Shown one piece after another: positions 1 to 11,058 of a DNA stretch of 64,000 bases. The notes under the pieces are model-generated. The model was not told the DNA's origin, made no database searches, and worked only from the letters and a program-made list of their open reading frames with translations. The position numbers and the translations under genes are program-made. Source of the DNA: Phycomyces nitens (Eukaryota; Mucoromycota; Mucoromycetes; Mucorales; Phycomycetaceae). Location of the stretch: positions 5,642,001-5,706,000 of the forward strand of contig JAHRBC010000001.1 of NCBI GenBank assembly GCA_022702545.1, in the 5' to 3' direction. Positions within the stretch are counted from its first letter, which is position 1. Every line of letters begins with the position of its first letter.

Positions 1-255
1 AGGCCAATGTCCCTTTAAATAGAATGCAATCCTTTTTTTTAAGGAGATCAAGTAAAACTAAATAGGACTGAGTGATAGAATACACGCATGATAAAGTGTG
101 TATTAGAAGGCATGATAGATGGAATTAAACCACGCATCTTTCTTCCCTATACAATACAAGATATCAACTACAAATAACATGCCTTGAATTTTCTATAAAA
201 AATCTTGGAAACAATCGATTGTATTCTTCTTCCTTTATATTCTAGCTTTATTCCA

Positions 256-1108
256 ATGTCTCCAAAGATGCACATGTTGATTGCCATTATAAGTCTATAT
301 ATCGTAGCCGTAATTGGCCAAGTAAATGTCACTCAACCCAAGCCAAAGCCAGGTAAATCAAGAATCTATATTGACTGGACTGGAGTTGACAACTAAACGT
401 GCTCAATAGACGGCCTTCCTGATATTGATTGGGATATCCTTCAGATGGATCCAGCCACTCGTGAGAATCTGTGCCAAAGACAGACGGCTTATTGTGCGGT
501 AAGTCACAAGTCTCTCTCTCTCTCTCTTTAACCCCATACTCACAAGCCATGTTTAGAATAATTGTGGCGGGCCAGCTGAAGCACCGAAAAAGTAAATTAA
601 AGACGGCCCTGATTATGATTATTGTGGTATCTAATTGTTATTCTGACAATAGTTTTTGCAATGTAACCTCCATGGCATGGAACTGTGGCTGTTCGGTAAG
701 ATTGGAAGTGTTATGTATATGTACTAACTCCTATATCAGAAAAAAGTACCGGATTTCTCTCCCTATCTATGGCCAATTGTCCAAGCCGAGTGCTCAGGTA
801 GAGCCCAGGCTTGTCAGCGACAATGCAATGATCAGCAACAACATCAGACAGGAAAACCAAACTGTGCTGTATTGTGTAATGATTACTATACATGCGATTC
901 CCCAAATGCTCCTCCAAGCTACCTCCAGACTGACACCGCAACCGAGACCCCTTCTTACAATGGCCCCAAGAAAGTTGTCAGTACGACACCTCTGGCCAAT
1001 TCGACCACAAATGCAAATCAACAGCAGGCTCATCAAGGAGCAGGCACGGCTCAGGCTGAAATAGCATGGTGGCTGACAATTGCCATGCTTATCATGGTTG
1101 CTTTTTAA
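256..1108 (+). CDS. GPI-anchored cysteine-rich secreted protein (DUF7707-like)
   Basis: Five exons by eye: 256-352, 410-498, 557-591, 653-695 and 740-1108, giving about 210 residues. The ATG at 256 starts a hydrophobic signal peptide (about residues 4-22). The mature part carries regularly spaced Cys, including an NNCGG motif, a WNCGC motif and further Cys pairs, a pattern I associate with fungal DUF7707-type surface proteins. A Ser/Thr/Gln-rich spacer follows, and the protein ends in a C-terminal hydrophobic segment (WWLTIAMLIMVAF) directly before the stop, typical of a GPI-attachment signal. The role is inferred as cell-wall or plasma-membrane surface protein; no enzymatic motif is seen. 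Each splice keeps frame and Cys spacing. It converges on the LON/RING gene. Confidence 0.75.
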
Positions 1109-1412
1109 GAGAGAGAATATAAGTTCTATATTAGCTATTTACCAATCCTATTCTGTAATACTTTATATCTACACATACAAATATACTTTTTTATTACACA
1201 TAATACACATGTAAAATATATTAAATTGGATAAGGTGTCTTACATAGTCTGATAACATAAAAATAGATTTACATAGGTTTAGGTACAATTATAAAGGTCA
1301 ATTAACTACAAGGTAGTGTAAAGGGGGGTGGGGTGGAGTGGGGGTGGGGGTGGAGGAAATAAAGACATAGAATACTCTGTAATAAATAATAAAAGGGAAA
1401 TTAAATCTGAAA
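1109..1412. other. convergent 3' spacer with G-rich tract
   Basis: This is the tail-to-tail spacer between the Cys-rich protein gene (+) and the LON/RING gene (-). It is AT-rich except for a strongly G-biased tract at 1323-1355 made of several runs of four to six G, a potential G-quadruplex on the + strand. No ORF of interest is seen. Confidence 0.7.
1323..1355 (+). repeat. G-rich tract, putative G-quadruplex
   Basis: At least four G-runs (GGGGGG, GGGG, GGGGG, GGGGG) separated by one to four bases lie on the + strand in the 3' flank of the Cys-rich gene. This fits a four-tetrad G4 pattern. It stands out in an otherwise AT-rich spacer. Confidence 0.6.
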
Positions 1413-3179
1413 TCATACAAAGGAAGGTTTCGGGGTCAAAGTGGCGTGAAGCCAAAAGTCCCATTGATCTTGGAAACGGTCAATCCAGCTTACTATCCTA
1501 AGGACCCGTTCTCGTAAGGTTCGCATTCCAAGTAGCTCGACCTTTTCGCCTTCGACAAGGGGCATCATGTTGGCCACCCACCAGCTGAAGCTCACTCCAT
1601 CTCGACCCTGGCCCCGCGACACAGGCGATTCACCGATTGATTTGAGCCATCGAGAGAATGGGTCTGTGGGACAGCGCTCCTGTCCTCCCATGACAGCACC
1701 CACAAAATCGTCCAGGAGATCCAGTAGAGCTTCGGTGGAAAGACATTGTCGATCAAGGTGCAACATTTTACGCTGTGGATGGGATGGTTTGATTTGGTAA
1801 ATCTTAAACCAAGGAGATCGGCTAGGGTGTCCTTGAACCATGCCTTGTACAGCCCATGGTCGTCTATGGGCACTCGTTCCATAGATGATATAGGGTACGG
1901 TGGCCGACATGGATGAAAAAGAATATTGCGGGGATATTACAGAATTTGGTAAAGGCAGTAAAGAGGACAAGGGCGTATCAGAGGAGCAAGAAGACGAAGA
2001 GCAAGAGGACGAAGACGACGAAGATGATGACGAAGAAGAAGATGAAAGTGCCTGTGCCATGGGTACAGAATGGACCATTGAAGAATGTCCAAAGGTAGCA
2101 GATCGATGTCGTCTAGCTGTTGCGGCTTCTATTTGCTGGTACTCGAGTAGCTTCTCTGTTTCTGGGTCAACATCGGTTATTATCTCCAGTTGTCCGGCAT
2201 GGAAACCGTCGATAATACAGTAGTTCCGGATACGGAATCGGAAAGATCCGACTGCTTCTACCATCGATCGCCCATCCACAAATGTCTCGCTATACTTGAT
2301 TTCAAGCATCGTTCCGTATTCACTAAATGGCAGTGACCCTTCCTCGGAGCTATTCTTGCGACTGACACACATTACTATTTCAGACTGCTGGACAAGAGAG
2401 TCTTGGATCTGAAATGCACACGGAACAGAGGTAAATGCCAATGAACCGACCAAGAGACGGGTTGGCTTCAAGGCTGGTAAAGTAACCAAGGGTTTATTTG
2501 TCTGAGGAGACAGCATTCCTAGCCAACGGGCCAAAATCTGATCTTGCCTGGTACATACTGTTGCAAGCTCAGTACGGCAGACTGGACATGTCCTAAAGAA
2601 ATGGCTCACTCGAGTGATGCAGTGGCGGCAAAATGAATGGCCACATTGGGTTGTGATTGGATCGTCTATCTGAGAACAACATATAGGACATTCGAGACAA
2701 CTGCCTAATAAAGTCTGTAGATGATCAGAGGCAGTGTCATATTCGGAATTCTGGCTAATAAGTGATTGGATCTTTTGGAGGGCTATATTAAGACAAGGCT
2801 GTTTGGCATGGATGCGTGTACAATCGGGTGCTACACAGGGTATAGACATCGCGGGGATGCAAGCATGACAGACAGTGTAACCACAGGGGAGTGTACAGGG
2901 CCGATTAAAAGCATGATTACATACAGGACATTGTTGAAGGGCTAGGATATTTGATGTCTGGGGTGGCAGAGAAAAAGGGCATACAAAATCTTTGGTCGGT
3001 ACAAAGGTCTGTAGCGAGATTTTATACTGATTCCAGGCTAAAAAATACAAAACGTTTGTGTCAAATTGTAGAGATTGAAGACAATATTTACAGTTTGGTA
3101 TCCTTAGGTTTCTACTGTTGGCTTGGTTGGACTTGTCTAATGAGATGGACTTGGGCATGATTGTTGGGGTGGAATACAT
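1413..3179 (-). CDS. LON-domain and RING-finger protein (LONRF-like)
   Basis: This is an uninterrupted minus-strand reading frame. I use the Met at 3179 (MYSTPTIMPKS), giving about 588 residues. The frame stays open upstream to about 3299, but a good intron acceptor (TTTACAG, near 3219-3225) suggests a 5' intron, so the true N-terminus is uncertain. Two RING-type modules are visible: CPVCNHAF...CGYTVCHAC, then CPICCSQI...CGHSFCRHC...CPVC. A LON substrate-binding-like region follows, interrupted by a poly-Ser insertion with occasional Cys. Animal LONRF proteins have the same order and act as ubiquitin ligases; that activity is inferred here. The poly-Ser insertion corresponds to the GAA/GAC-rich tract at about 1980-2050 on the + strand. 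Confidence 0.8.
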   Translation of the reverse strand: MYSTPTIMPKSISLDKSNQANSRNLRIPNCKYCLQSLQFDTNVLYFLAWNQYKISLQTFVPTKDFVCPFSLPPQTSNILALQQCPVCNHAFNRPCTLPCGYTVCHACIPAMSIPCVAPDCTRIHAKQPCLNIALQKIQSLISQNSEYDTASDHLQTLLGSCLECPICCSQIDDPITTQCGHSFCRHCITRVSHFFRTCPVCRTELATVCTRQDQILARWLGMLSPQTNKPLVTLPALKPTRLLVGSLAFTSVPCAFQIQDSLVQQSEIVMCVSRKNSSEEGSLPFSEYGTMLEIKYSETFVDGRSMVEAVGSFRFRIRNYCIIDGFHAGQLEIITDVDPETEKLLEYQQIEAATARRHRSATFGHSSMVHSVPMAQALSSSSSSSSSSSSSSCSSSSCSSDTPLSSLLPLPNSVISPQYSFSSMSATVPYIIYGTSAHRRPWAVQGMVQGHPSRSPWFKIYQIKPSHPQRKMLHLDRQCLSTEALLDLLDDFVGAVMGGQERCPTDPFSRWLKSIGESPVSRGQGRDGVSFSWWVANMMPLVEGEKVELLGMRTLRERVLRIVSWIDRFQDQWDFWLHATLTPKPSFV

Positions 3180-3299
3180 TTGAAAGAAGGGACTTGGGAG
3201 TATTTTGATGGCTACACTCTGGTAGCCTGTAAAGAAATTATACAAATGCAAATGTGTATATATAATGGAACAAGTATGGCTATGAGTATATACATACAT

Positions 3300-5272
3300 A
3301 TATATATTTATCTTTTATAATATATTTGATCCAAGAAAGAGAGGCTTGGGTTGAAAATAAAGTGAAATTCTTTGTAAAGAAAGATTTCAAAGGGGACGAA
3401 TACACCAATCTATATATCTCAAACACAATGGACTTTGTCTCGATCGATCTCTATATTTCATTTTCCCTGCCTCCCATCTCTTACAATATTGTTGGGTTGG
3501 AAAATTAAGTCGGACCAAGTACACATCGATCGAAGAAATGGCTCGAATATTTAACTTCTCGCTGACATATCCGTACATCTGGAAACCTTGCAGAAACCGA
3601 CGTTTAAATACGATGAACGATCCTTTAATTCAGACTACATAATGCCGAACTCATTCTCACTAAAATATATAAATATAAATATACTTATACTTATGTTTAT
3701 TCTACAGATGTATATGCCAATGTCATTTAATCACGCATCGTATTTATCTCTCTCTCTCTCTCTCTTGTTTACAGGAAAAAAAAAAAGAATGTATGCGTAG
3801 ACTTTGCAGACCGGCGTATCTCTTTTATTTATTTTACCAGATCATCTTGGCATTGATTAGTAATTGATAAACATCATTTATGTCCTTGGTATTATAATTA
3901 TAATCTTATTCCTTGTGATAAACAGTTTCATCGATTTCATTATACCTTGTCAGACATCACCATGGGTTTAGATAGGTTGGAGTAAAAGGTTGCAGACTAG
4001 AGCAAGGGGCTGAGGGGTGGAATGTATAACAAGAATAGATCGATGACTATATAATACAAATCCTGTCACTTGGAAACGGGTCCAATTGTACAATACTTCC
4101 TACAAACAAAATAACAAAAACCATCGATCGAATAATAAATAAGGTCCAGTATCTCAGGCCATTATTTTCTTTGCAAGATTGTAACACAATAACCATGAAA
4201 ACAAATTTCATATCTTATATAAATATATATAGACAAATAATTGATAGAATACACTCTTCTCCTTTTATGGGAACCCTCGCCAGGTTATCGTTTTCTGTCT
4301 CTTTCTTTTTTTCTCTTTAAATAAATAAGCTCGTTGGTTGTCACGGTGACAGATTGACAAAATAAAATAGAGCTTTAATTTCAAAAAAAAGAAAGATTTT
4401 GAATCGTATGAATAAAGATTGATACCAAGGATTTTTAAACGTGTGTTTGATCTATAATAAAGAGCTACTTGAATCAGAGTTCCCTGTAGACAATCATGGT
4501 TTTGGCAGCCAGTACTTATGGCACTTATTGGGCTATCGACATACGTAAGGACAGGGGTGGTGCGTGCATACAACAGATACATATATTTGTATTTAGTTGT
4601 TTATTTGATTTGTTTAATGTAGTCTTGTCCATTCGCCCTACTATCTACAGCAGAGAAAACTAATCAACTGTAAATCCTGATAGGCAAATGGTTCATCTTT
4701 CAATCTGGCGCGAATATCATGGCAATCAAAAGTGATGAGTCTTCTGAATGCTAATGACCATACGCATCCTTCTTGCGAACAATATCCTAAAGAACAAAGA
4801 GGCCCAATACGCTTTCAATAGACCTGGTGTCCATTGCTGGACAACCAAGACACAAAAGGTACAAACCAAGTCACTCTATAAAGGAGATGTCCAGAAGCAA
4901 GAAGTAGTGGAAGATGAGTATTGTTTTTTTTTTGTTGATTTTTGTAAAAAATTTTGTTATTTTTTTTTCAGTGGGTAGTACGTGTGGGCTTGGGTCTCCT
5001 CTTCCTCATTGGGCAGGACCAATCTACTGCCTCCTGTTGGTTAAAGACATTGACCCACCTCAGAAAAAAAAAGGCCAGAAAATAACAAGTGGGAAATAAG
5101 ACCCGCCATAAACACAAGTACACGCACCCATTCAACTCACCCACATCGCCAAATCCTTATTCAACTCATACAAACCCACTCACACTTGGATTTTGTTCCT
5201 CTTTTACTTTTCCCTTTTTCCCTTCTTTTCTTTACTTCTTCTTCTTTTCTTCTTCTTCTTTACTTCTTCACC
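3300..5272. other. divergent intergenic region, no firm gene
   Basis: This spacer lies between the divergent LON/RING and FYR genes. It is AT-rich with several ATCGATCG-type palindromes (about 3438, 3526 and 4122) and an X-box-like palindrome at 4337-4350. A weak candidate two-exon small gene (4748-5099) is discussed under findings. The last 85 bp are an almost pure pyrimidine tract leading into the FYR gene start. Confidence 0.5.
5190..5272 (+). promoter_or_regulatory. pyrimidine-rich 5' leader of the FYR gene
   Basis: About 80 nt of nearly uninterrupted C/T (TTC/TTT repeats) abuts the start codon at 5273. CT-rich tracts just upstream of the ATG are a common core-promoter or leader feature of filamentous-fungal genes; the function here is inferred. 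Confidence 0.5.
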
Positions 5273-6935
5273 ATGGCCAGCCCTCCACCACTCTCTCCTT
5301 CACTTGTTCCAAAACAACCCAAACCTGCCTTTTCTGCCCCTCAATCACCTGAGCATGCCGCGTCTGGATTCTCTGAAGAAAAATACAAGAAACTCAAACG
5401 CAAATTGCGAGGGATTATGGAGGTAACCAACAAGAGCAATGCAGACGTTTTTTTTTATATAAAAAAGTTAATATTCACAATTCAATTAGCTCAATGAGTC
5501 CATGAACAGAGACTATGCACGCACAAAAAAGAAGATTCGAACCCTGACTTTTGAAAGAAAGTAAGCAAAAGATACCTTGACAACCCAACCACACCAATCT
5601 ACATGCAATTGATGAAACCACTATTAACATTGCCTACTCCCCCCACCCCACCCCCAGCCTTTTGCTAGACAATATTGCACGCATGGAGGGTCAATCTTCC
5701 GAAGAAAGCAACAGTGACCAAAGTGACATATCTGATTTTGAATCTGAATCCGAAGATGGTAAATCTTATAGCCATTTGTTATTGTCATTACTGATCATAC
5801 ATGCTCTTTTCTGTAATGAAGTGCTGGCATCCACGTCATCCAAATCTACACGTGTAGCACGACGCGTGACTATTCACAAAGACAAGCGCGACCCATCGTC
5901 TGTCCTGTCTTCTCCAAACCTAAGCCCGACCCGACACCGTGATCTCGCCACTGTTGCGTCTGCACCTCCCAAACGCTCAAAGATCTCTCGCATTGCAGTC
6001 AAGACCCGCAGAGTGCAACCCATTGAGCGCGATGAGACAGGCCATCCAAAACTACCACAACAAATCGGTGTCCTGACAGTACTTGATCTAGGAAAGATTG
6101 TTAGTGACCGGGACACATTCCATAACGAACGCTATATCTTTCCTGTTGGATATACTGTCTCAAGGTAAGCCAGGATTGATATATATATATAAACGCTTGT
6201 TTGTGGATGTCATATTCACCTATTGAATCTAGAACATATCCAAGTATGTCTGACCCCACAAGCAATACCGTAATCACATCAACCATTCTTGACGGTGGAG
6301 ATGGACCTCGTTTCCATGTTGTCGCAGCCGATGCCCCAGAGCCAATCATTGCCAACTCTGCCACCGGTGCATGGACAGTTGTGGTACGCAAGTCAAACGA
6401 GATCCGTAACAGAGAGCACTCAAACTCTGCCAGTGGGCCAGACTACTATGGCTTCAAGCATCCGACTATTGCCAAGATGATTCAAGATCTTCCAGGAGCC
6501 GAGAATCTCAAGCACTATGTCTGGCAAAACTTTGAAGAAATGGAGCCTAGGGCTGCAAAGGGTGTCATGGCTGCTGCCGAAAAGAAGCGTGGCAATCTCG
6601 AGCAGATGGGTAATGCTAATAGACGGCCACCCCGGATGGACGGAATACATGATGATGAGTCGATGGAGGATGAGCAGGAAGACATACCTGTGGCTGTTTC
6701 TTCTTCTGACCCTATAATCATGGCTGATGCTGAACTTGCCATGGCTGATGACGATGAATTTGATGAGGAAGAGGATTTCCCAGCACGGCATCATATTCAG
6801 CACCAACATCACCATCACCACCAACCACAACACCATCACCATCACCCTTACCAGACCCCAATTCCGATCAACAATGTCCCTGAGGACATGGAAGAGGAAG
6901 AGGTGGATCAATTGGGTGCCAGTGATGAAGAATAA
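5273..6935 (+). CDS. FYRN/FYRC-domain nuclear protein (TBRG1-like)
   Basis: Five exons: 5273-5422, 5490-5560, 5658-5758, 5822-6164 and 6233-6935, about 455 residues. The N-terminus has a basic coiled-coil (EKYKKLKRKLRGIME then LNESMNRDYARTKKKI). A Ser/acidic stretch and a basic NLS-like region follow. The FYRN motif (GVLTVLDLGKIV ... FPVGYTVSR) and FYRC motif (GDGPRFHVV ... GPDYYGFKHPTI) are adjacent, as in TBRG1 and fungal FYR proteins. The C-terminal tail is acidic with His-rich repeats (about 6790-6850). FYRN/FYRC pairs occur in chromatin proteins, so a chromatin role is inferred. The exon joins restore the FYRN motif across the intron at 6165-6232, which supports the model. Confidence 0.82.
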
Positions 6936-7109
6936 TGCTCGACTTATTATTATTATTATTATTTCATACATATAGTTGTTTATCTTTCTACTCTCTATTT
7001 ACTTTTTCTTAGATACTTTTTTCAAGAACAAACAAAAAGGAAAAAGGCCACGAAAACTATGGAGATTTCAAGATCAATAAAGCAGTGCTTTTTTTTTATT
7101 AATTATTAT

Positions 7110-8815
7110 TCAAAGAAATGTGATTCTGTCGCCAGAATTGGTTGTGGCGACAATAACTGAACCGCTGCCTGATGAAATGGTGCCTTCCTTGTAGGACTTT
7201 GATGAGGAGGTGTATTGGATTGGATATTCACTGTCGTTCTTGATGGTCGCAGTGTTTGTACGGGAAGTGGTGATCTTAAAGTGTCCCTTGAAATCATGCT
7301 ACACAAAAAGTTAATAATAGTAATAAGAGCTTCTTTTTAAGAATATTTACCATAAAAAGGTTGACTGCTGAATTACTCGATGTTGCCTTGACGATGGGGT
7401 CTTGTACATTGGCAACCGTGAGCTCAATTCTACCGTTGGTGGTATGGGTAGTGACCCTGTTTGCATTGGCTTCCATGGTTACGGCTCCATTGCTAGTCGT
7501 TACCGTAACATCCTGGGCAACGACTATTCCAGGGTTCACTTGACCATTGGTTGTCTTTAGTTGGACATATGGTGCCGTAAAGCTGGTTCCAGTCACACGA
7601 CCATTTGACGATGTTCCGCTAATTGAGCGACCAGCGACTGCGGTTGTGAACAAGATTTTTCCATTGGTTGTCATTATATCAATGGTGTCACTTGCTTTAA
7701 GAGAAGACAGCGAGATTTCGCCATTAGAAGACTGAAGACTAAGTGACTCGCCTTCCCATGGATTATCAAAGCTAATTCTGCCGTTTGTGGTCTGGAATCT
7801 GGTCCGTTGGATCGTAATTGGGTCGGCTACATTGATAGACATGTTGGTGACATTGAGCTGAAGGGCAGCTGCATTATCGGCAAGACTAATATCCATATCC
7901 ACATAGACACACCCATCGACCGGCAAGATGTTGGGCATGATCAGCTTCAATACAGTCTCTGGTCCGGGAGTATAGATAAAGGACATTTCCTTCATAAGGT
8001 TGCGGTGGTTCTTGGAAACGCGTACTCTGGGCTTAACGGTTCCCTGGGCATCAGACGCAATTCTGTTCACGCGAACATGGCCACCTGTTACATGACCCTC
8101 CACAATCACCTTGACATTCTGGCTGAGTAAGAAAGATGAAGGCAGCTGGTCCCAGTAGTCTGCATCCCGGGAATTACACAGAGTAGTAGGCGTGTTTGAA
8201 GAAAATTGATAAACTCCAATGTATTTTAGAACTAAAAGCCAAATTAATAGCGATAAGAACAGATATTTACACCATGACTTGCAACATCCACCCGATCTCT
8301 GACGCCTATCAGCCCACACAGGAGGAGAAGGAGGAGGAGGAACACGGTAGGATGGCCAGTCACGGGGGATGTGTGGGTTGGATGGTGGTAAGGATACTGG
8401 ACGAATAGGAGGCTGTAGCTGAGCAGAGGATGGAGAGTATGGATGTGGAACAGGGAACTGGATAGCTGGAGCCATTGGAGCCATTGGAGCCATTGGACTT
8501 GTCTGGGCAGCACCATAGGCAGGAAATGATGGCATAGGTGGAGCTGAGGGCTGAGGTGATGATGGAGAGTATGGAGGAGGAGGGAGGTCAGCCGAAGAGT
8601 TGTTTGGCTTGAGCATTCTTGCTGGACTGCTGTAGCTGTTGTTGATAGCTGGTCTGGGATTATTGGTATTGCTGCTTGTGGTTGCAGGTGGGCTTGGGGT
8701 ATAATCTATATATATATATATATATAAAGAAGGTAAGCTGCTGTGGTTTTGGAGAGGGAAAAGGAGGAGTACCTGACTGATTATAGTAGGCTTTTGGGTT
8801 GTCGTAATTAGACAT
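7110..8815 (-). CDS. one-pass membrane protein with Pro-rich cytosolic head and DUF4097-like beta-helical ectodomain
   Basis: Three exons on the minus strand: 8815-8773, 8705-7351 and 7298-7110, about 528 residues. The N-terminus (MSNYDNPKAYYNQS) leads into a long Pro/Ser/Tyr-rich segment with PPPPYSP-type repeats. One TM helix follows (FLSLLIWLLVLKYIGVY). The C-terminal ectodomain has repeated TTNG/SSNG turns (TTNGRISF, SSNGEISL, TTNGKILF, SSNGRVTG, TTNGQVNP, TSNGAVTM, TTNGRIEL), the hallmark of a right-handed beta-solenoid as in DUF4097/adhesin-type proteins. The last exon closes the fold (HDFKGHFKITTS...). The first intron ends in an expanded (TA)n tract next to its acceptor. The function is unknown; surface scaffold or sensor is a guess. 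Confidence 0.78.
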
Positions 8816-9680
8816 TGTAATGAGCAAGAAGAAAAAAGACCAAGGAAAAAGGGACCAGCAGAACAGATATTATTTTATAGATGTGAGAATATATATACAT
8901 GTATATATATGTATATATATATATTTATACAACAAAATGAAAATAGCCAAAATAAATCCCTTTTTATATACACAACCAAAAAAAAATTAAAAAATAAAAA
9001 CCCCCTTTATTTTCTTTGCCAAGACGCTTGGTTTTCCAGATATTGTTACTTTGAATGATATACGTCACTACAACTTCTTGCTTTTGATCACTGTACATAT
9101 ACTTGAATCAAATGATATACACAAAAGTGTGTAATCCGTCCTGCACGGCAAACTCATAGACAATGTTTCAAGCTAGTTTCTTACTTTGCACAATGACAAT
9201 TGATTATAAATACAAAGGGGTACCCAGACGATTTTGATTTACGGTCAAGATTGGTACAGTGTAGCCAAGAATTTAGCCAAGCAAATCTTGTGTTTGCTTA
9301 CAAATAGCCTGATCTTTAAATCTAATGATTCAAACCAGAACAGTGTTTACATTAAAAAGATACTTGAACAGCAATAATAATAATGTTATTATTATTATTA
9401 TTAGAGTGTTGGGTGTGAATAGGATGACTATCTTTCATGAAATAAGGAGGACTTGCTTTATAATCCATCTACCTTTCTCTTTTATACACACGTATACCCA
9501 TCCTTTTTTCCCTTCTTCTTTTCTTCTCGAGAGAGAGATAGAGAGAGACTTGGTTCATATTCGAACCATAATTGTATAAGCGCACAAGAATATATATAAA
9601 TATATAAATATACATATATATATATTTATATATTTATATATTTATTTATATATATAATATATAAAAAACACACACACTTT
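8816..9680. other. divergent promoter region with TA repeats
   Basis: This is the head-to-head spacer between the beta-helical membrane protein (-) and PPG1 (+). It contains TA-microsatellite stretches near 8890-8940 and 9590-9665 and an AT-rich body. No coding or RNA gene is recognised. Confidence 0.6.
9590..9665. repeat. TA/TTTA microsatellite upstream of PPG1
   Basis: Interspersed TATATA and TATTTA units cover about 75 bp immediately before the PPG1 start codon, so the tract must lie in its promoter or leader. Confidence 0.7.
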
Positions 9681-11058
9681 ATGGTGGTCCTCGATCTCGA
9701 CGCGTGCCTCGAACGACTCTACAAAAAGCAACTCCTTGCAGAATGCGTTATTCGAGAGATTTGTGAAAAGACAAAAGAATTGCTCATTCGTGAGAGTAAT
9801 GTCGTCCACATTAGTGCTCCTGTAACTGTGGTAGGCGACATTCATGGGTAAGTCAAAATAAAGAATCACAGACACACTTATTCATTCATCCATCCTTCTT
9901 CACAATAGACAATACTACGACCTCATTGAGATCTTTAGGATCGGAGGTTATTGTCCTGACACAAACTACCTCTTTCTTGGTATACAAAAACTCAATTGAC
10001 AAAGAGGATGATGCTGATGAATATTTCTATAGGGGATTATGTGGATCGTGGTCTGTATAGTGTCGAGACCATTGCCCTCTTGACCTGTCTCAAACTACGT
10101 TATCCGGACCGTGTCCAACTTGTTAGAGGAAATCATGAATCAAGAGCAGTTACCCAGGTAGATTTGGCGGTTATCATGGAGACGACCATACTGATGGGAT
10201 AGCCCATAGACATACGGATTCTACACTGAATGCATGCGGAAATATGGATCACAGCAGGTCTGGCAGTACTTTACCGATATGTTTGATTTCTTGACCTTGT
10301 CTGTGGTCATTGATAACAATATCTTTTGTGTCCATGGAGGTAATAATGGAGATCATTCCAATACTTGGTTGGGTGGTTGGTTGTATTGACTATTGAGTAG
10401 GATTGTCACCCACAATACATGTATTGGATCAAATAAAGGTTATCGATCGGTTTCGAGGTAAAGACAGGAATATACACGTATATATAGATATTAAATGCCC
10501 ACCAGAGATACCTCATGAGGGTGCCATGGCTGATCTGGTATGGTCTGATCCAGATCCAGAAAAAGAAGAGTTTGCTATTTCAGCAAGGTATGATCCTTTA
10601 CTCATCTGTTTGTACTAATGGCAGCTTTAGAGGAGCAGGATATACTTTTGGGAGCTTGGTAGTAGATAGGTTTCTGCACATGAACAACATGTCCCATATC
10701 CTACGTGCCCATCAGCTGTGCAATGCTGGATACCAGGTAAAATAATAATGACCTTGTGGATCCACAAGGGTGTGGGTACTAAGTCTTTATATATATATAT
10801 ATATATAAAGGTCCTCTTTGATGGAAAACTATCCACAGTATGGTCAGCCCCCAACTACTGCTACCGGTGTGGAAACCTGGCTTCTATTCTAGAAATTGGT
10901 GTCAATGGCGAACGATACTTTAACATATTTGATGCGGCACCAGAAAACGAACGTAACCCTCAACAGGCCCAGTTAAAGGCAAGTTTAACGAGGTTTTATA
11001 AGATGGGCTTTATTGACATACATTGCAGCATGAGACACAAATTGAATATTTCCTATAA
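9681..11058 (+). CDS. PPG1: PP2A-family Ser/Thr phosphatase catalytic subunit, PPG1 type
   Basis: Nine exons: 9681-9847, 9909-9979, 10033-10157, 10210-10339, 10401-10457, 10506-10587, 10631-10736, 10811-10978 and 11029-11058, about 311 residues. All metallophosphatase signatures are present: GDIHG (52-56), GDYVDRG (80-86) and RGNHES (111-116), then [34 protein letters not shown] and [11 protein letters not shown]. The sequence AAPENERNP and the overall spacing favour the PPG1 branch over SIT4/PP6. The last intron (10979-11028) has a GC donor (AAG|GCAAGT); using it gives the terminal EYFL, matching the YFL tail that is carboxymethylated in PP2A-like enzymes. Without it the frame runs on into unrelated residues. 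The intron at 10737-10810 ends in a (TA)n tract. Confidence 0.9.

Noticed and set aside
1900..2223. Acidic 107-codon + strand ORF (poly Glu/Asp)
   Set aside because: Reverse complement of the poly-Ser insertion of the LON/RING gene.
4265..4582. 105-codon minus-strand ORF
   Set aside because: Random AT-rich composition with no start context, motif or introns supporting it.
5525..5555. tRNA B-box-like GGTTCGAATC on the minus strand
   Set aside because: Lies in a coding exon of the FYR gene and no A box, anticodon arm or acceptor stem could be folded around it.
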